Assembly (NCBI GenBank): GCA_015501075.1
Contig: JADNYJ010000384.1
Coordinates: 1 to 30,685, forward strand
Direction: 5' to 3'
Length of the DNA stretch: 30,685 bases
Origin: Gymnopilus junonius
Taxonomy: Eukaryota > Basidiomycota > Agaricomycetes > Agaricales > Galerinaceae
Within the stretch, counting starts at the first letter, position 1; every line of letters starts with the position of its first letter. The position numbers and the translations under genes were made by a program. This document shows, in pieces, positions 11,476 to 20,141 of the stretch. The notes beneath the pieces are model-generated. The model made no database searches and was not told the origin of the DNA. It saw only the letters and a program-made list of their open reading frames with translations.

Positions 11476-11747
11476 ATGGGCCAACTGCTTTCAAACTTTT
11501 CATACCAGAAAGGTCGACAAATGGATGAGCTTCCTTTGATTAATCTTGCAGGGAGGAAAGTGGCTATGTACCAACAGTCTGTAAGTTATGAGATCATCTG
11601 TGTAAGTAAGACTTGAAACTGACCTTTCTTTGCCTCTAGGGCGCTGGTGCTGAAGACAGTGAACAATTTAGGCAGCTCCTGAAAAATAAAGAATCTACGA
11701 TCGACCTCGGCAGATACAATACATCATCCTTGACAGCGACAACGTAG
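11476..11747 (+). CDS. Small two-exon gene with myristoylation-like N-terminus
   Basis: Exon 1 (11476-11580) and exon 2 (11640-11747) join in frame to a 70-residue protein ending at TAG 11745-11747. The intron has a textbook GTAAGT donor, a CTGAC branch point 18 nt before the end, and a CTCTAG acceptor. The protein starts MGQLLS, which fits the N-myristoylation pattern (Gly2, Ser6), and is otherwise polar (GAGAEDSEQFRQLLKNK). No family is recognised. It lies between two decayed gene pieces on the opposite strand. It could be a real small gene, or the surviving 5' end of a longer one whose downstream exons were lost. Confidence 0.38.
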
Positions 11748-11859
11748 CATAAGGGGAAAACTAGTTTAACTGCCCTATGTTTGGGGCCAGGGATGTAGTC
11801 TGAGTGGCAGTTAAGGCACTTGCGTCTTCAGTGGATGACGTAGGGCGCAGTGATATTAA

Positions 11860-12567
11860 AATCTCAAAGTCCATTGTCCGAAAGGGAGAAGGACCAAAAA
11901 TGCCTCCCATGTGATCTTCCGGTAAGTGAGGGATCACATTCCCAACTGACTCCAGTCCACAGTATACGTCCTCCTTGAATTTGATTTGCCAGAGGCGATG
12001 AGGGGAGGAAGTGTCTCTACAAGACACTTCCTCCTATTTCTCACGGAGGTGATCGACGATGAAGCCGTGGAAGCTAAGAGATTTACCAATGATTTGGCCG
12101 AAGTTCTGTCAAGAAGGAGCAATCAGAATGAGAACAAATGTGGATGCCTGGACCACTGAATGAACTTACGTGGATAGGAAAGGAATTGCCGCTATTATAG
12201 GCAGAGATCATGCCACTTTCCTGTGTGCAATGTGAGCCGAAAGTCATTGAATGAATTAGATGAATGAGCTTACAATGAAGCGGGTATTAATTCTGGAAGC
12301 ATCAATCACCGCTTCCAGCATTTCGCCCCCAACATTGTCCCAGTAACTTTTAGATGACGTGAGGCTTTCGACTTAAATGACTGAAAAGTAGAACTTACAT
12401 ATCAATAGGACCTTCCTTCTCCAGAATGTCCACCATCTTGGTCGTCTTGTAATTAAAAGCGACATCAGCACCATGTCTTTCATAAACTGAACTTTTTCAT
12501 CAGAGCCGGTGGAGGCGATGACCTTCAATCTGTCCAATTTGGCTAGTTGAATCACAAGGCTAGAAAG
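11860..12567 (-). pseudogene. NADP-dependent oxidoreductase, 3' half (pseudogene)
   Basis: The piece belongs to the zinc-independent MDR family of leukotriene B4 dehydrogenase/quinone-oxidoreductase-like enzymes. From 12567 downward the minus strand reads LVIQLAKLDRLKVIASTGSD, GADVAFNYKTTK, EKEGPID, YWDNVGGEMLEAVIDASRIN, ESGMISAYNSGNSFPIH, IIGKSLSFHGFIVDHLREK and IKFKEDVYCGLESVGN. The exons are separated by short introns with good GTAAGT donors. The exon encoding the last part of the nucleotide-binding fold is present. The N-terminal exons (substrate side, with the GxxGxxG-type turn) are absent, because the element's 5' LTR begins about 50 bp upstream. Defects are a frameshift before GADVAF, TAG in place of a Tyr codon after HLREK, and two shifts in the next 40 codons. 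It is a dead gene, cut on its 5' side. Confidence 0.8.
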
Positions 12568-12712
12568 ACATTTGTTACAACAAAAGTTCGAAAGACGTCC
12601 ATGATCATCAACAGAAATTTTGTTACGTTTTCCTTTTCCGTTATCTTATCGCGCACCCTTTATTTTCTTTTCTTTATCATTTTATCGAACGATTACTATT
12701 TATAGTTTCTTC

Positions 12713-12816
12713 ATGATCATCTTCGCTCGCGAGATGATCATTCTCTTTCTTACTTGTATGAGGACAATCTTCTCCTTTCTGATCATCATCCCTTCCGCAG
12801 AACTCTATGATGATCA
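12713..12816 (+). promoter_or_regulatory. Two GATC-rich hairpins in U3
   Basis: Two perfect inverted repeats share a core. ATGATCATCT (12713-12722) pairs with AGATGATCAT (12732-12741) around a 9-nt loop, and TGATCATCAT (12780-12789) pairs with ATGATGATCA (12807-12816) around 17 nt. Both recur in the 3' LTR. They lie 60-165 bp upstream of the TATA box, so they may be binding sites for a dimeric regulator. That is inference. Confidence 0.5.
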
Positions 12817-12877
12817 TCCCCTTCCGATTCCCCTTGTTTCATTATCGTTTCATTATATTATTATCAAACACAAATAG

Positions 12878-12885
12878 TATATAAA
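12878..12885 (+). promoter_or_regulatory. TATA box of the 5' LTR
   Basis: TATATAAA lies 33 bp upstream of the AGCTTGTTCTT that matches the primer site. The same box (19941-19948) and the same 33-bp spacing occur in the 3' LTR. This spacing is normal for a RNA polymerase II start. Confidence 0.7.
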
Positions 12886-12910
12886 CAGTAGCTAGACTAC
12901 GATGTACTTT

Positions 12911-12921
12911 AGCTTGTTCTT
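12911..12921 (+). promoter_or_regulatory. Predicted transcript 5' end / self-primer
   Basis: AGCTTGTTCTT is the exact reverse complement of the 11 nt at 13080-13090 just inside the LTR. In Tf1-type elements the first 11 nt of the RNA fold back onto the primer site, are cleaved and prime minus-strand synthesis. The position relative to the TATA box supports this as the 5' end of R. Confidence 0.7.
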
Positions 12922-13079
12922 GAGAATATACTCTCTTGTAACAACCAGAGCGAACTTGAACCACTAAGGCATTCTTCTGTCGAAGACAATACCTTAGCGG
13001 ACTTCATCGAACGACCTCTACGACTACTACGCCAGACCTTATCTTATCAGATTAGGTTCTGTCGTCAACGTCGTAACAA

Positions 13080-13090
13080 AAGAACAAGCT
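13080..13090 (+). other. Primer-binding site, self-complementary (Tf1 type)
   Basis: AAGAACAAGCT starts two bases past the LTR end. I see no fit to common primer tRNA 3' ends such as initiator Met (TGG..), but it is a perfect complement of 12911-12921 in R. This is the arrangement known from Tf1/sushi elements that prime reverse transcription with their own RNA. Confidence 0.72.
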
Positions 13091-13395
13091 ACTACCTCAT
13101 TCAATGCTTCTGCCTAGCAAGCGTTATCCGCTGACATTACGGCTCGAAGAAGAGGACGATTCGCCGCTAGTTTTAGTGACGAAGAATTCTCTGACCCGAA
13201 CACCGACTGAACCTCTGATGCAGGCGCGTCCGACGAATTTGAAACACCACCAGAAGGAGAAGAACCTCCTCTAACCGATCGACTTTTCTTGGATCTAACC
13301 TCCAAGAACCCGGTGTATTAAGACCTGACTTTGAATCTTTGCTAGCCACCCTACTTGGATCCCAACCCGTCTTTTACCCAACAAACGAACCAGAA

Positions 13396-14343
13396 ATGCC
13401 CGGAGAATCCTCTGACGCTCCCCCTGCCGCCCCCACCTCTCCCAACGGAAAAGGAATAGGAATCATTCCTACCCCCTTCTCTGGAGACCGTTCCAAGGTC
13501 AAAACCTTCATCCAAGACTTGGGTGATTATTTCGAATTAAATGGCGACATTTACAATACCGACGCCAAGAAAATTGTATTCACCCTTGGACTTCTCAAAG
13601 GAGGAGAAGCGGAAGCCTGGAAGAAGGCTTTCAGAGAAGACCACACCACAGATGTCAAAGACACCGCAGGTGTACCAACCGGAGCAATCACCAAGAACTA
13701 CGGCTCTGCCCTAGAATTCGAAAAGGCTTTCAATGAAGCCTTCAAACCGACTGAGACGAAGGACCAAGCGTTCTTCGAACTCCGAAACCTGAAGCAGGGA
13801 AAAGCTTCAGCCGCCGAATTAAACACCAAGTTCAACGAACTGGTGAAGACCGCCAAGATTCCCACTACCGGGAATGAGAGTGTCTTGATCGATTATTATA
13901 TGAATGCCTTGAACAACTGGCTTCAAGAAAAGATTATGGGACTCGACATCCTCCCAACCACACTCGCTGCCTGGCAGCGAAAGGCAGTCGAGTACGACAC
14001 CCATCGAACGAATTTAGCGCGCCTTTTGGGCAAAACCACTACCCAAACGCCGAACGAACGAAAGACCTGGTGGGCTAACATAGCCAGAGGAAACCCCACC
14101 CCGCACTACCATGCACCAGCACCCCGAATGAACCACCGAGACCCGAACGCCATGGACGTAGACAAGATCGACGTCTACGCCATGACCCAAGAAGAACGAA
14201 GCGAGCTCATGAGGAAAGGGCTTTGCTTCCGATGCAAGAAGCCCGGGCATGTCTCAAGAGACTGCCCGAGAAGGGCAAGAACAGGAGGAACCCTCCACCG
14301 AAGAAGAACCCCCTCAAAGGGAAAGCGCTCCATGCGCACATAA
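13396..14343 (+). CDS. gag: Gag polyprotein with zinc knuckle
   Basis: The frame from the Met at 13396 gives about 315 residues. It remains open without a Met further upstream; related sequence (Glu/Pro/Ser-rich, interrupted by stops near 13208 and 13318) lies at 13130-13320 and may be a lost N-terminal part. The middle has the Ty3 Gag capsid signature (FSGDRSKVKTFIQDLGDYF, then LKGGEAEAWKKAF, then FFELRNLKQGKASAAELNTK), and the C-terminus has one nucleic-acid-binding knuckle, CFRCKKPGHVSRDC (14224-14265). Gag forms the virus-like particle and packages the RNA. Pol follows in a different frame, so it would need a frameshift or fusion to be made. Confidence 0.88.
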   Translation: MPGESSDAPPAAPTSPNGKGIGIIPTPFSGDRSKVKTFIQDLGDYFELNGDIYNTDAKKIVFTLGLLKGGEAEAWKKAFREDHTTDVKDTAGVPTGAITKNYGSALEFEKAFNEAFKPTETKDQAFFELRNLKQGKASAAELNTKFNELVKTAKIPTTGNESVLIDYYMNALNNWLQEKIMGLDILPTTLAAWQRKAVEYDTHRTNLARLLGKTTTQTPNERKTWWANIARGNPTPHYHAPAPRMNHRDPNAMDVDKIDVYAMTQEERSELMRKGLCFRCKKPGHVSRDCPRRARTGGTLHRRRTPSKGKRSMRT

Positions 14344-14424
14344 GGTCCCTCATGCAGGACCTTACCGAAGAAGAACGCGAAGAAGTGTACGAAATGGGAG
14401 ACCAAGAGGGTTTTCAATAAGGAG

Positions 14425-17400
14425 ATGCATGAGACCAACGTATGCAACTCCATCTCTAGATATTTATTCTGTAGTCTGGCTCGAATTGAAAATAAATCGC
14501 TTCAATTGCCCTTTTCATTCGAGACCGAGAACAGAACAAAAATCGTTGGATCCGCTCTAGGAGACACTGGAGCAAAAGGGAAGTTCATCGACCAGAACTT
14601 CACGAAGAAACACAACCTGGTAACAAAGGCATTGGAAAAGGAAATCCGAGTTTACAACGTAGACGGAACCCCGAACAAAAAGGGAACCATCAAACGCTAC
14701 GTGATCTAAAACTCGACATCGACGGACAACCCCGAACGGAACGATTACTGGTCACTGGCCTCGGAAAGCAGAAGATCATTCTTGGCTTTCCCTGGTTCGA
14801 AGAAAACAACCCGGACATCAACTGGAAAAACGGACAAGTCAAACTCAACAGGGAGATTAGTACTACTTCCCAAATAGAAGAAGTACCCGATGAGGAAATC
14901 CAACAAGTCAATCAATTGGACGACTCTTGGACTTAATCATTTCCTTTTTAGGTAACGAACCCCTTCCGGAAACGAAGGAGATCTGGAACATCCCTGAGGA
15001 TGACAATGAAATTTGGATCAACGCGAAACTAACTTCCTCACAAATCTTCGCTCAGAAGCACGATGTAAAGAAGGAAGAAAAGCCGCTCAAAGAAATGATC
15101 CCACCGGAATACCACGAATACCTGGACATCTTCGATAAAGACACCGCCAACCGATTCCCCGAGTCTCGATCTTGGGACCATAAGATCGAACTCAAGGAAG
15201 GTTTTCAACCAAGGTTTTCAAGACGTATCCTCTGACGCCCTCTGAGGATACGAATTGGACAAATTCCTGGAAGAAAACCTGAAGAAAGGATATATTCGAC
15301 CGTCTAAATCGCCCATGGCTTCCCCCTTCTTTTTCGTATCAAAAAAAGATGGGAAGCTTCGACCCTGTCAAGACTACCGGTACCTGAATGAATGGACTGT
15401 CAAGAACGCCTATCCCTCCCTCTGATCCCCGAACTAATGGATAAACTCAAAGGAGCCAAGTATTTCACTAAACTTGACGTCCGATGGGGTTACAACAACA
15501 TTCGGATCAAGGACGGCGACCAATGGAAAGCGGCGTTCAAGACAAACAAAGGACTCTTCGAACCGACGGTCATGTTTTTCGGCATGTGCAATTCCCCGGC
15601 AACCTTCCAGTCAATGATGGACTCGATGTTCAAAGACGTCGTCCATCAAGGCTTCGTCATTATCTACATGGATGATATTCTTATCTTCCATAAAGATAAG
15701 AAGAAACTGGAACAGATAACAAAGGAAGTACTTCAAATACTACAGGACAACGATTTGTATTTGAAACCGGAAAAATGCGCTTTGCCCAGACAAATCGACT
15801 ATCTTGGAATGATTATCCAAGAAGGAAAGATATCGATGGACCCTTCCAAACTCAGCGGAATAGCTGACTGGCCGGAACCGAAGAACGTAAAACAGGTCCG
15901 ATCCTTCTTAGGATTCGGAAACTTTTACAGAAGATTTATTCGGAAATACTCGGAAATAGCTCGCGCGCTTAACGAGCTATTGAAAAAGGACCGTAGCTTC
16001 GAATGGAATGAAGACGCCAAGAAATCATTCGAACTACTAAAACGAAAATTCACGGAAGAACCCGTCTTGACCATGCCGGACACTGCTAAACAATTCCAGA
16101 TCGAATGCGATGCATCGAAATACGCATCTGGAGCAGTTTTAACACAACTGGATAGCAACGGAGACCGACACCCGTGGCATTCATCTCAAAATGTTCTCTC
16201 CCACCGAGAGAAATTATGAGATCTATGACAGAGAACTATTGGCGATGATCCGATCCCTCAAAGAATGGCGACACTACATTCAAGGATCAACCTTCACCAC
16301 GATCATCTATTCCGACCACAAGAATTTGACGTACTTTAGAAGTACTCAAAAGTTGAATAGACGCCAAGCAAGATGGTCTCTATTCCTTTCGGAATATGAC
16401 ATCCAACTGGTTCACCTCCCCGGAAGCAAAATGGTACAATCGGACGCCCTCTCGCGAAGACCGGACATGATCCCCGACGAGGATCATGACAATGAAGACA
16501 AGATTCTCCTTCCAGAGAATCTATTTATAAATTTGATTGACGCCGATCTGCAAATAGAAATCGCCCAATCAGGAAACAGGACAAAGACGTAGTGGACGCA
16601 TTGAAACTCCTAACCCAAGAAGGACCTCGAAGCCTCGCCAAAGACTTAGACGACTGGGAGACAATGCAAATGGAAGGCATCGGGGAATTGATCTTTTACA
16701 AGAAAAAGAACTACATTCCCGATGACCAAGAACTACGCAGGAAAATCGTCGCGATGTACCACGACTCGGTCACCGCAGGACACCCCGGAGAACTGGAAAC
16801 GTACAACGCTGTACGACAACTGTACTGGTGGCCCGGAATGCGAACGTTCGTCAAAATTACGTCAAAGGGTGCGGACAATGCCAACATTCAAGATCAACCG
16901 AAACCCGGCGAATCCCTCCTTGCACCCGATTGAAGGAGCCAAATCCATGAGACCATTCGCACAATGCTCCATGGATATGATCACGGACCTTCCCAGCATC
17001 GACGGATTCGATTCTTATTGATCGTGGTAGATCACGGACTTACAAAGGGGGTAATTATCATGCCTGCTCGAAAACTCTTTCGCAAGAAGGAGCGGCATTA
17101 CTCCTTCAGGACAACCTTTTCAAGCGATTTGGCCTACCGGATAGTATCATTTCCGATAGAGGACCCCAATTCGCAGCAAAAACCTTCCAAGAACTGCTCA
17201 AACTTCTTGGAATCAAGTCAAAACTGTCAACGGCGTATCACCCTCAGTCAGATGGTACCACGGAACGATTCAATCAGGAAATAGAAGCATACCTTGCTAT
17301 CTATTGCTCCTCAAATCTGACCACCTGGAAACAACACGTTGGCACCCTGGAATTCATCCATAACGATCGAAGACATGCGGACAGGCAAAGAACCCCGTTT

Positions 17401-18013
17401 GAACTCATGTTTGGAACTAACCCTGTCACGATTCCCACTACGTTCGAAAACACGAAGTTTCCCTCGGTAGAGGAGAAACTAAAGAACCTCATCTCGGACA
17501 GAAAAGAAGCCTTGCCGCACACGAACTGGCAAGAGCAAGAATGGCTGATCGACGGAAGTCTAACTTTGTACCATTCAAAGAAGGACAAAAGGTATGGCTT
17601 GATTCAAGGAACCTGAAGACACGGTACAATAAGAAACTGGCACCGAGAAGAGAAGGACCGTTCAAGATCAAACGTGTCTAGGACCTCTCACGTATCAACT
17701 ACAGCTACCAAAGACATGGAGGATTCACGACATCTTCCATGCAACGTTGTTGATGCCTTACACGGAAACACAGGTCCACGGCCGGAACTTCACTCTACCA
17801 CCCCCTGAAACGATTGATGGAGAACCAGAATACGAGGTCGAAATGATTCTGAACCATCGAAAGTACAGAAACGGACGCTATCAATACCACGTCAAGTGGT
17901 TCGGCTATCCTATATCCGAAGCATCGTGGGAACCCAGGTCAAACCTTGCCAATGCATCAGAAAAACTTGAAGTCTACAAGCAACTTCATCACCTACCACC
18001 CTACCAACTATGA
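14425..18013 (+). pseudogene. pol: Pol polyprotein (PR-RT-RH-IN-chromodomain), frameshifted
   Basis: Domains in order, in changing frames. Aspartic protease: DTGA at 14563-14574 within ALGDTGAKGKFID, frame lost near 14700. Reverse transcriptase: from about 14930, with FPESRSWDHKIELKEGFQPR, shift near 15215, [15 protein letters not shown], shift near 15400, LDVRWGYNNIRI, and the catalytic YMDD at 15665-15676. RNase H: ECDASKYASGAVL, then after a shift near 16180 [12 protein letters not shown] and [11 protein letters not shown]. Integrase: HDSVTAGHPGEL and GCGQCQ of the HHCC finger with a shift near 16865; core residues in CSMDMITDLP, IISDRGPQF and DGTTERFNQE. Chromodomain: EYEVEMILNHRKY..YHVKWFGY..ASWEP at about 17839-17960. 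At least eight frame breaks exist, yet catalytic residues are mostly kept. The chromodomain normally steers integration to methylated-histone chromatin. Confidence 0.9.
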
Positions 18014-18398
18014 ACTTGAACACCGCATCCCCTCTTACTATGACAACTCGTTCATGGCCGACCTTTTTACAACAAACTCGAACACCACGCCCCTCTCTCA
18101 CCAAGATGATACGTTCATAGTCAACACCCTTACCTTCCTGAAACCGCCACCCACACCGGAACAGATGAAGATCACCTACTGGGAATGGAAGTTTGCACGA
18201 GAACCTCCTGCACCTGTACCTAATAATATAACCTGGAAAAGTGAACAAGAATGGAACACCATCGTGACCACAAGGATGATCGACCGAGAAAACGACAGAT
18301 GGGATACTGAAACAATCACCCCTACCAAGGAGAAGGCCTCAAGGCGCCTGATCAAGAAACTGCGGACTGTCCTTGAGGAATACTTGGAATACCTATAA
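17946..18398 (+). CDS. Extra frame overlapping the Pol C-terminus
   Basis: An open frame of 150 codons overlaps the last 68 nt of the chromodomain frame and ends at 18398. An alternative Met lies at about 18054 (MADLFTTN). The sequence is polar with an acidic/aromatic stretch (KITYWEWKFAREPPAP, WKSEQEWNTIV) and a basic, helical C-terminus (KASRRLIKKLRTVLEEYLEYL, about 21 residues before the stop). No family is recognised. It is either a C-terminal extension of Pol reached by a frame change or a separate accessory protein. Its uninterrupted length amid a frame-broken Pol is notable. Confidence 0.5.
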   Translation: MPMHQKNLKSTSNFITYHPTNYELEHRIPSYYDNSFMADLFTTNSNTTPLSHQDDTFIVNTLTFLKPPPTPEQMKITYWEWKFAREPPAPVPNNITWKSEQEWNTIVTTRMIDRENDRWDTETITPTKEKASRRLIKKLRTVLEEYLEYL

Positions 18399-18453
18399 AA
18401 AAGGTGAACCAGCCCACCTCATATTCCCCAGTTCTTCATTGTCCCACACAAAC

Positions 18454-19677
18454 ATGCCTCGCCTCTCTACTCGAACCCGCGCCGCTGCCTCCGCTCCCAC
18501 CTCGTCCCCTTCTGCAATACGCGCTCGCCTCGCCCAAGCGAACGCACCTTCACTCGAACCGACCCCCGGCCCCTCTTCCTCTCGAACTAGAACAGAAGTC
18601 CATCTCTCCCAGACGGACTCCTCCTCTGACTCACCCGATCCGAACGACGCTCCATTCACGAGGTACCCACCTCCTATCCCTACGGTACACGCCCCCGTCC
18701 GTTCTGTTGAGGACTTCCTCAACTTACTCGACTTTGTCGATTTTCAACAGCTCACCATAAGGAACTGGAACAGTTCCTTCAACATCCCCATCGTTATTCC
18801 ACCGCCCTTGAGGTCCTTCAAAACGATCCCTTCCTCAGGGACACCCTCCGTCAGTTTAAATATGAAACGGACCGCACCGCATGCCACCGCGAAGTAGTCA
18901 AGGCGTCTCGAACAAAGTCGCTGCAATTGTTCGAGACTCTCATGCGCTTCCGACTCAAAAGAGTTATCAACCCTCTCCTCGTCAGCAGCAGACGACGAGG
19001 AGAACACCCTCCCACTTCTACGTCTGCCCATTAGGTCTGAAGACGAACCTCTCCACTCCTCCTCCCCTTATAATGTCGCCCCACAGACCTATCCCCGCTT
19101 CTCCTCGTGACGAACGATTCGTCAACACCGTCTCCGTCGATGACCGTTCCCCAGGACCCCTTCCGGCACGCTCCCATGCACCACCCCCAACCACGCCGCC
19201 CGTCACCGTCCCCCATAGGCACCCACTCGCTACCATGCAGACGACCTCTGCCCAGAACGCCGCCCGTAACCACCCTCCTACCTACACGAATCCTCTTCTT
19301 ACCACCCGACCTCAGACTCCTTTCCGACCGCCCGAACCCCGACGAAACCCCGACTGAGTCCACGACGGCGCTGCTTCGTTTGCAGCAGCGCGAACCACTG
19401 GCAGGCAGACTGCCGTAGCTACCGCTGCCGCCACTTGCCGCCAGTATCGTCCTGGCCATAACTCGATCGACTGTAGTCGACGACCGATCCGACGAAGTGA
19501 CGGGGAGTTCATAGGCTATGCCTACGAATCACGAAGAACAACTGGCGCACGTTGACGAACATCGACAACACGCCAAACGACTGGTATGACGCGGCACATG
19601 ACTCCTGGCAGGGAGAAGACGCCGAAAACAACATGAGCGGCGAGCCCATTATTGAAGCCAGGGGCTTCAATTCTTAG
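18454..19677 (+). pseudogene. Accessory ORF with two tandem zinc knuckles, frameshifted
   Basis: Coding sequence begins MPRLSTRTRAAASAPT at 18454 and ends at TAG 19675-19677. The two ends are in the same frame (408 codons including the stop), but the middle moves through other frames. Parts in order are a Ser/Pro/Arg-rich N-terminus; a helical region reached after a shift near 18765 (RYSTALEVLQNDPFLRDTL, then KSLQLFETLMRFRLKRVI); a Pro-rich linker; and a Cys/His region at 19372-19474. The first knuckle is CFVCSSANHWQADC (C-x2-C-x4-H-x4-C, 19372-19413). Twelve bases on lies a second, C-x2-C-x6-H-x4-C, visible if one T at 19435/19436 is ignored. An acidic tail follows. Its place between integrase and the polypurine tract is where env-like or accessory genes sit. 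The likely role is RNA or DNA binding; this is inference. Confidence 0.68.
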
Positions 19678-19687
19678 TAGGGGGTAA
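19671..19687 (+). other. Polypurine tract
   Basis: A purine run AGTAGGGGG followed by TAA lies directly before the 3' LTR (TGTTACG at 19688). This is the usual primer for plus-strand DNA synthesis in Ty3/gypsy elements. Confidence 0.7.
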
Positions 19688-20141
19688 TGTTACGACTCTC
19701 TTTCTTTATCTTATCGCGCGCCCTCTTTCCTTTTCCTTATCATTTTATCGAACAATTACTATTTATAGTTTCTTCATGATCATCTTCGCTCGCGAGATGA
19801 TCATTCTCTTTCTTACTTGTACGAGGACAATCTTTTCCTTTCTGATCATCATCCCTTCCGCAGTACTCTATGATGATCATCCCCTTCCGATTCCCCTTGT
19901 TTCGTTATCGTTTCATTATATTATTATCAACCACAAATACTATATAAACAGTAGCTAGACTACGATGTACATTAGCTTGTTCTTGAGAAATACACATCTC
20001 TTGTAACATTCGAGACGAACTTGAACCACTAGGCATTCTTCTGTCGAAGACAATACCTAGCGGACTTCATCGAACGAACTCTACGACTACTATGCCAGAC
20101 CTTATCTTATCTGATTAGGTTCTGTCATCAACGTCGTAACA
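19688..20141 (+). repeat. 3' long terminal repeat
   Basis: 454 bp, matching 12621-13078 with roughly 30-35 differences by eye, including several 1-3 bp indels. The TATA box (19941-19948), AGCTTGTTCTT (19974-19984) and both U3 hairpins are conserved. Confidence 0.95.

Larger units (their letters stand above)
12621..13078 (+). repeat. 5' long terminal repeat
   Basis: 458 bp, with 7-bp inverted ends TGTTACG/CGTAACA. It matches 19688-20141 along its whole length. U3 holds two GATC-rich inverted repeats and a TATATAAA box. The predicted start of R is at 12911, set by the primer-site match. Confidence 0.95.
12621..20141 (+). mobile_element. Ty3/gypsy chromovirus LTR retrotransposon, degenerate
   Basis: A complete-length element bounded by two LTRs (12621-13078 and 19688-20141), both starting TGTTACG and ending CGTAACA. 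Internal order is primer-binding site, Gag, protease, reverse transcriptase, RNase H, integrase with C-terminal chromodomain, two extra frames, polypurine tract. This order and the chromodomain place it in the chromovirus branch of Ty3/gypsy (Metaviridae). Its self-complementary primer site fits the Tf1/sushi group. Pol is interrupted by several frameshifts, so it is not autonomous as written. By eye the LTRs differ at roughly 30-35 positions (about 93% identical), so the insertion is not recent. The five bases outside each LTR (AATTT and GTTAC) do not match, so no target-site duplication is present. Confidence 0.93.

Noticed and set aside
12620..12877. Plus-strand 85-codon frame rich in Phe/Ile/Leu
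   Set aside because: It lies wholly in the U3 part of the LTR, and a similar frame in the 3' LTR is shorter. It reflects T-rich promoter sequence, not a membrane protein.
13114..13305. 63-codon minus-strand Ser-rich frame next to the primer site
   Set aside because: Antisense to the degraded Gag leader. The plus strand reads Glu/Pro-rich Gag-like sequence here.
18393..19512. Several minus-strand frames of 66-142 codons rich in Gly, Arg, Ser and Glu
   Set aside because: They are antisense shadows of the Pro/Ser/Arg-rich accessory frame of the retrotransposon, with no motif, start context or splice support.
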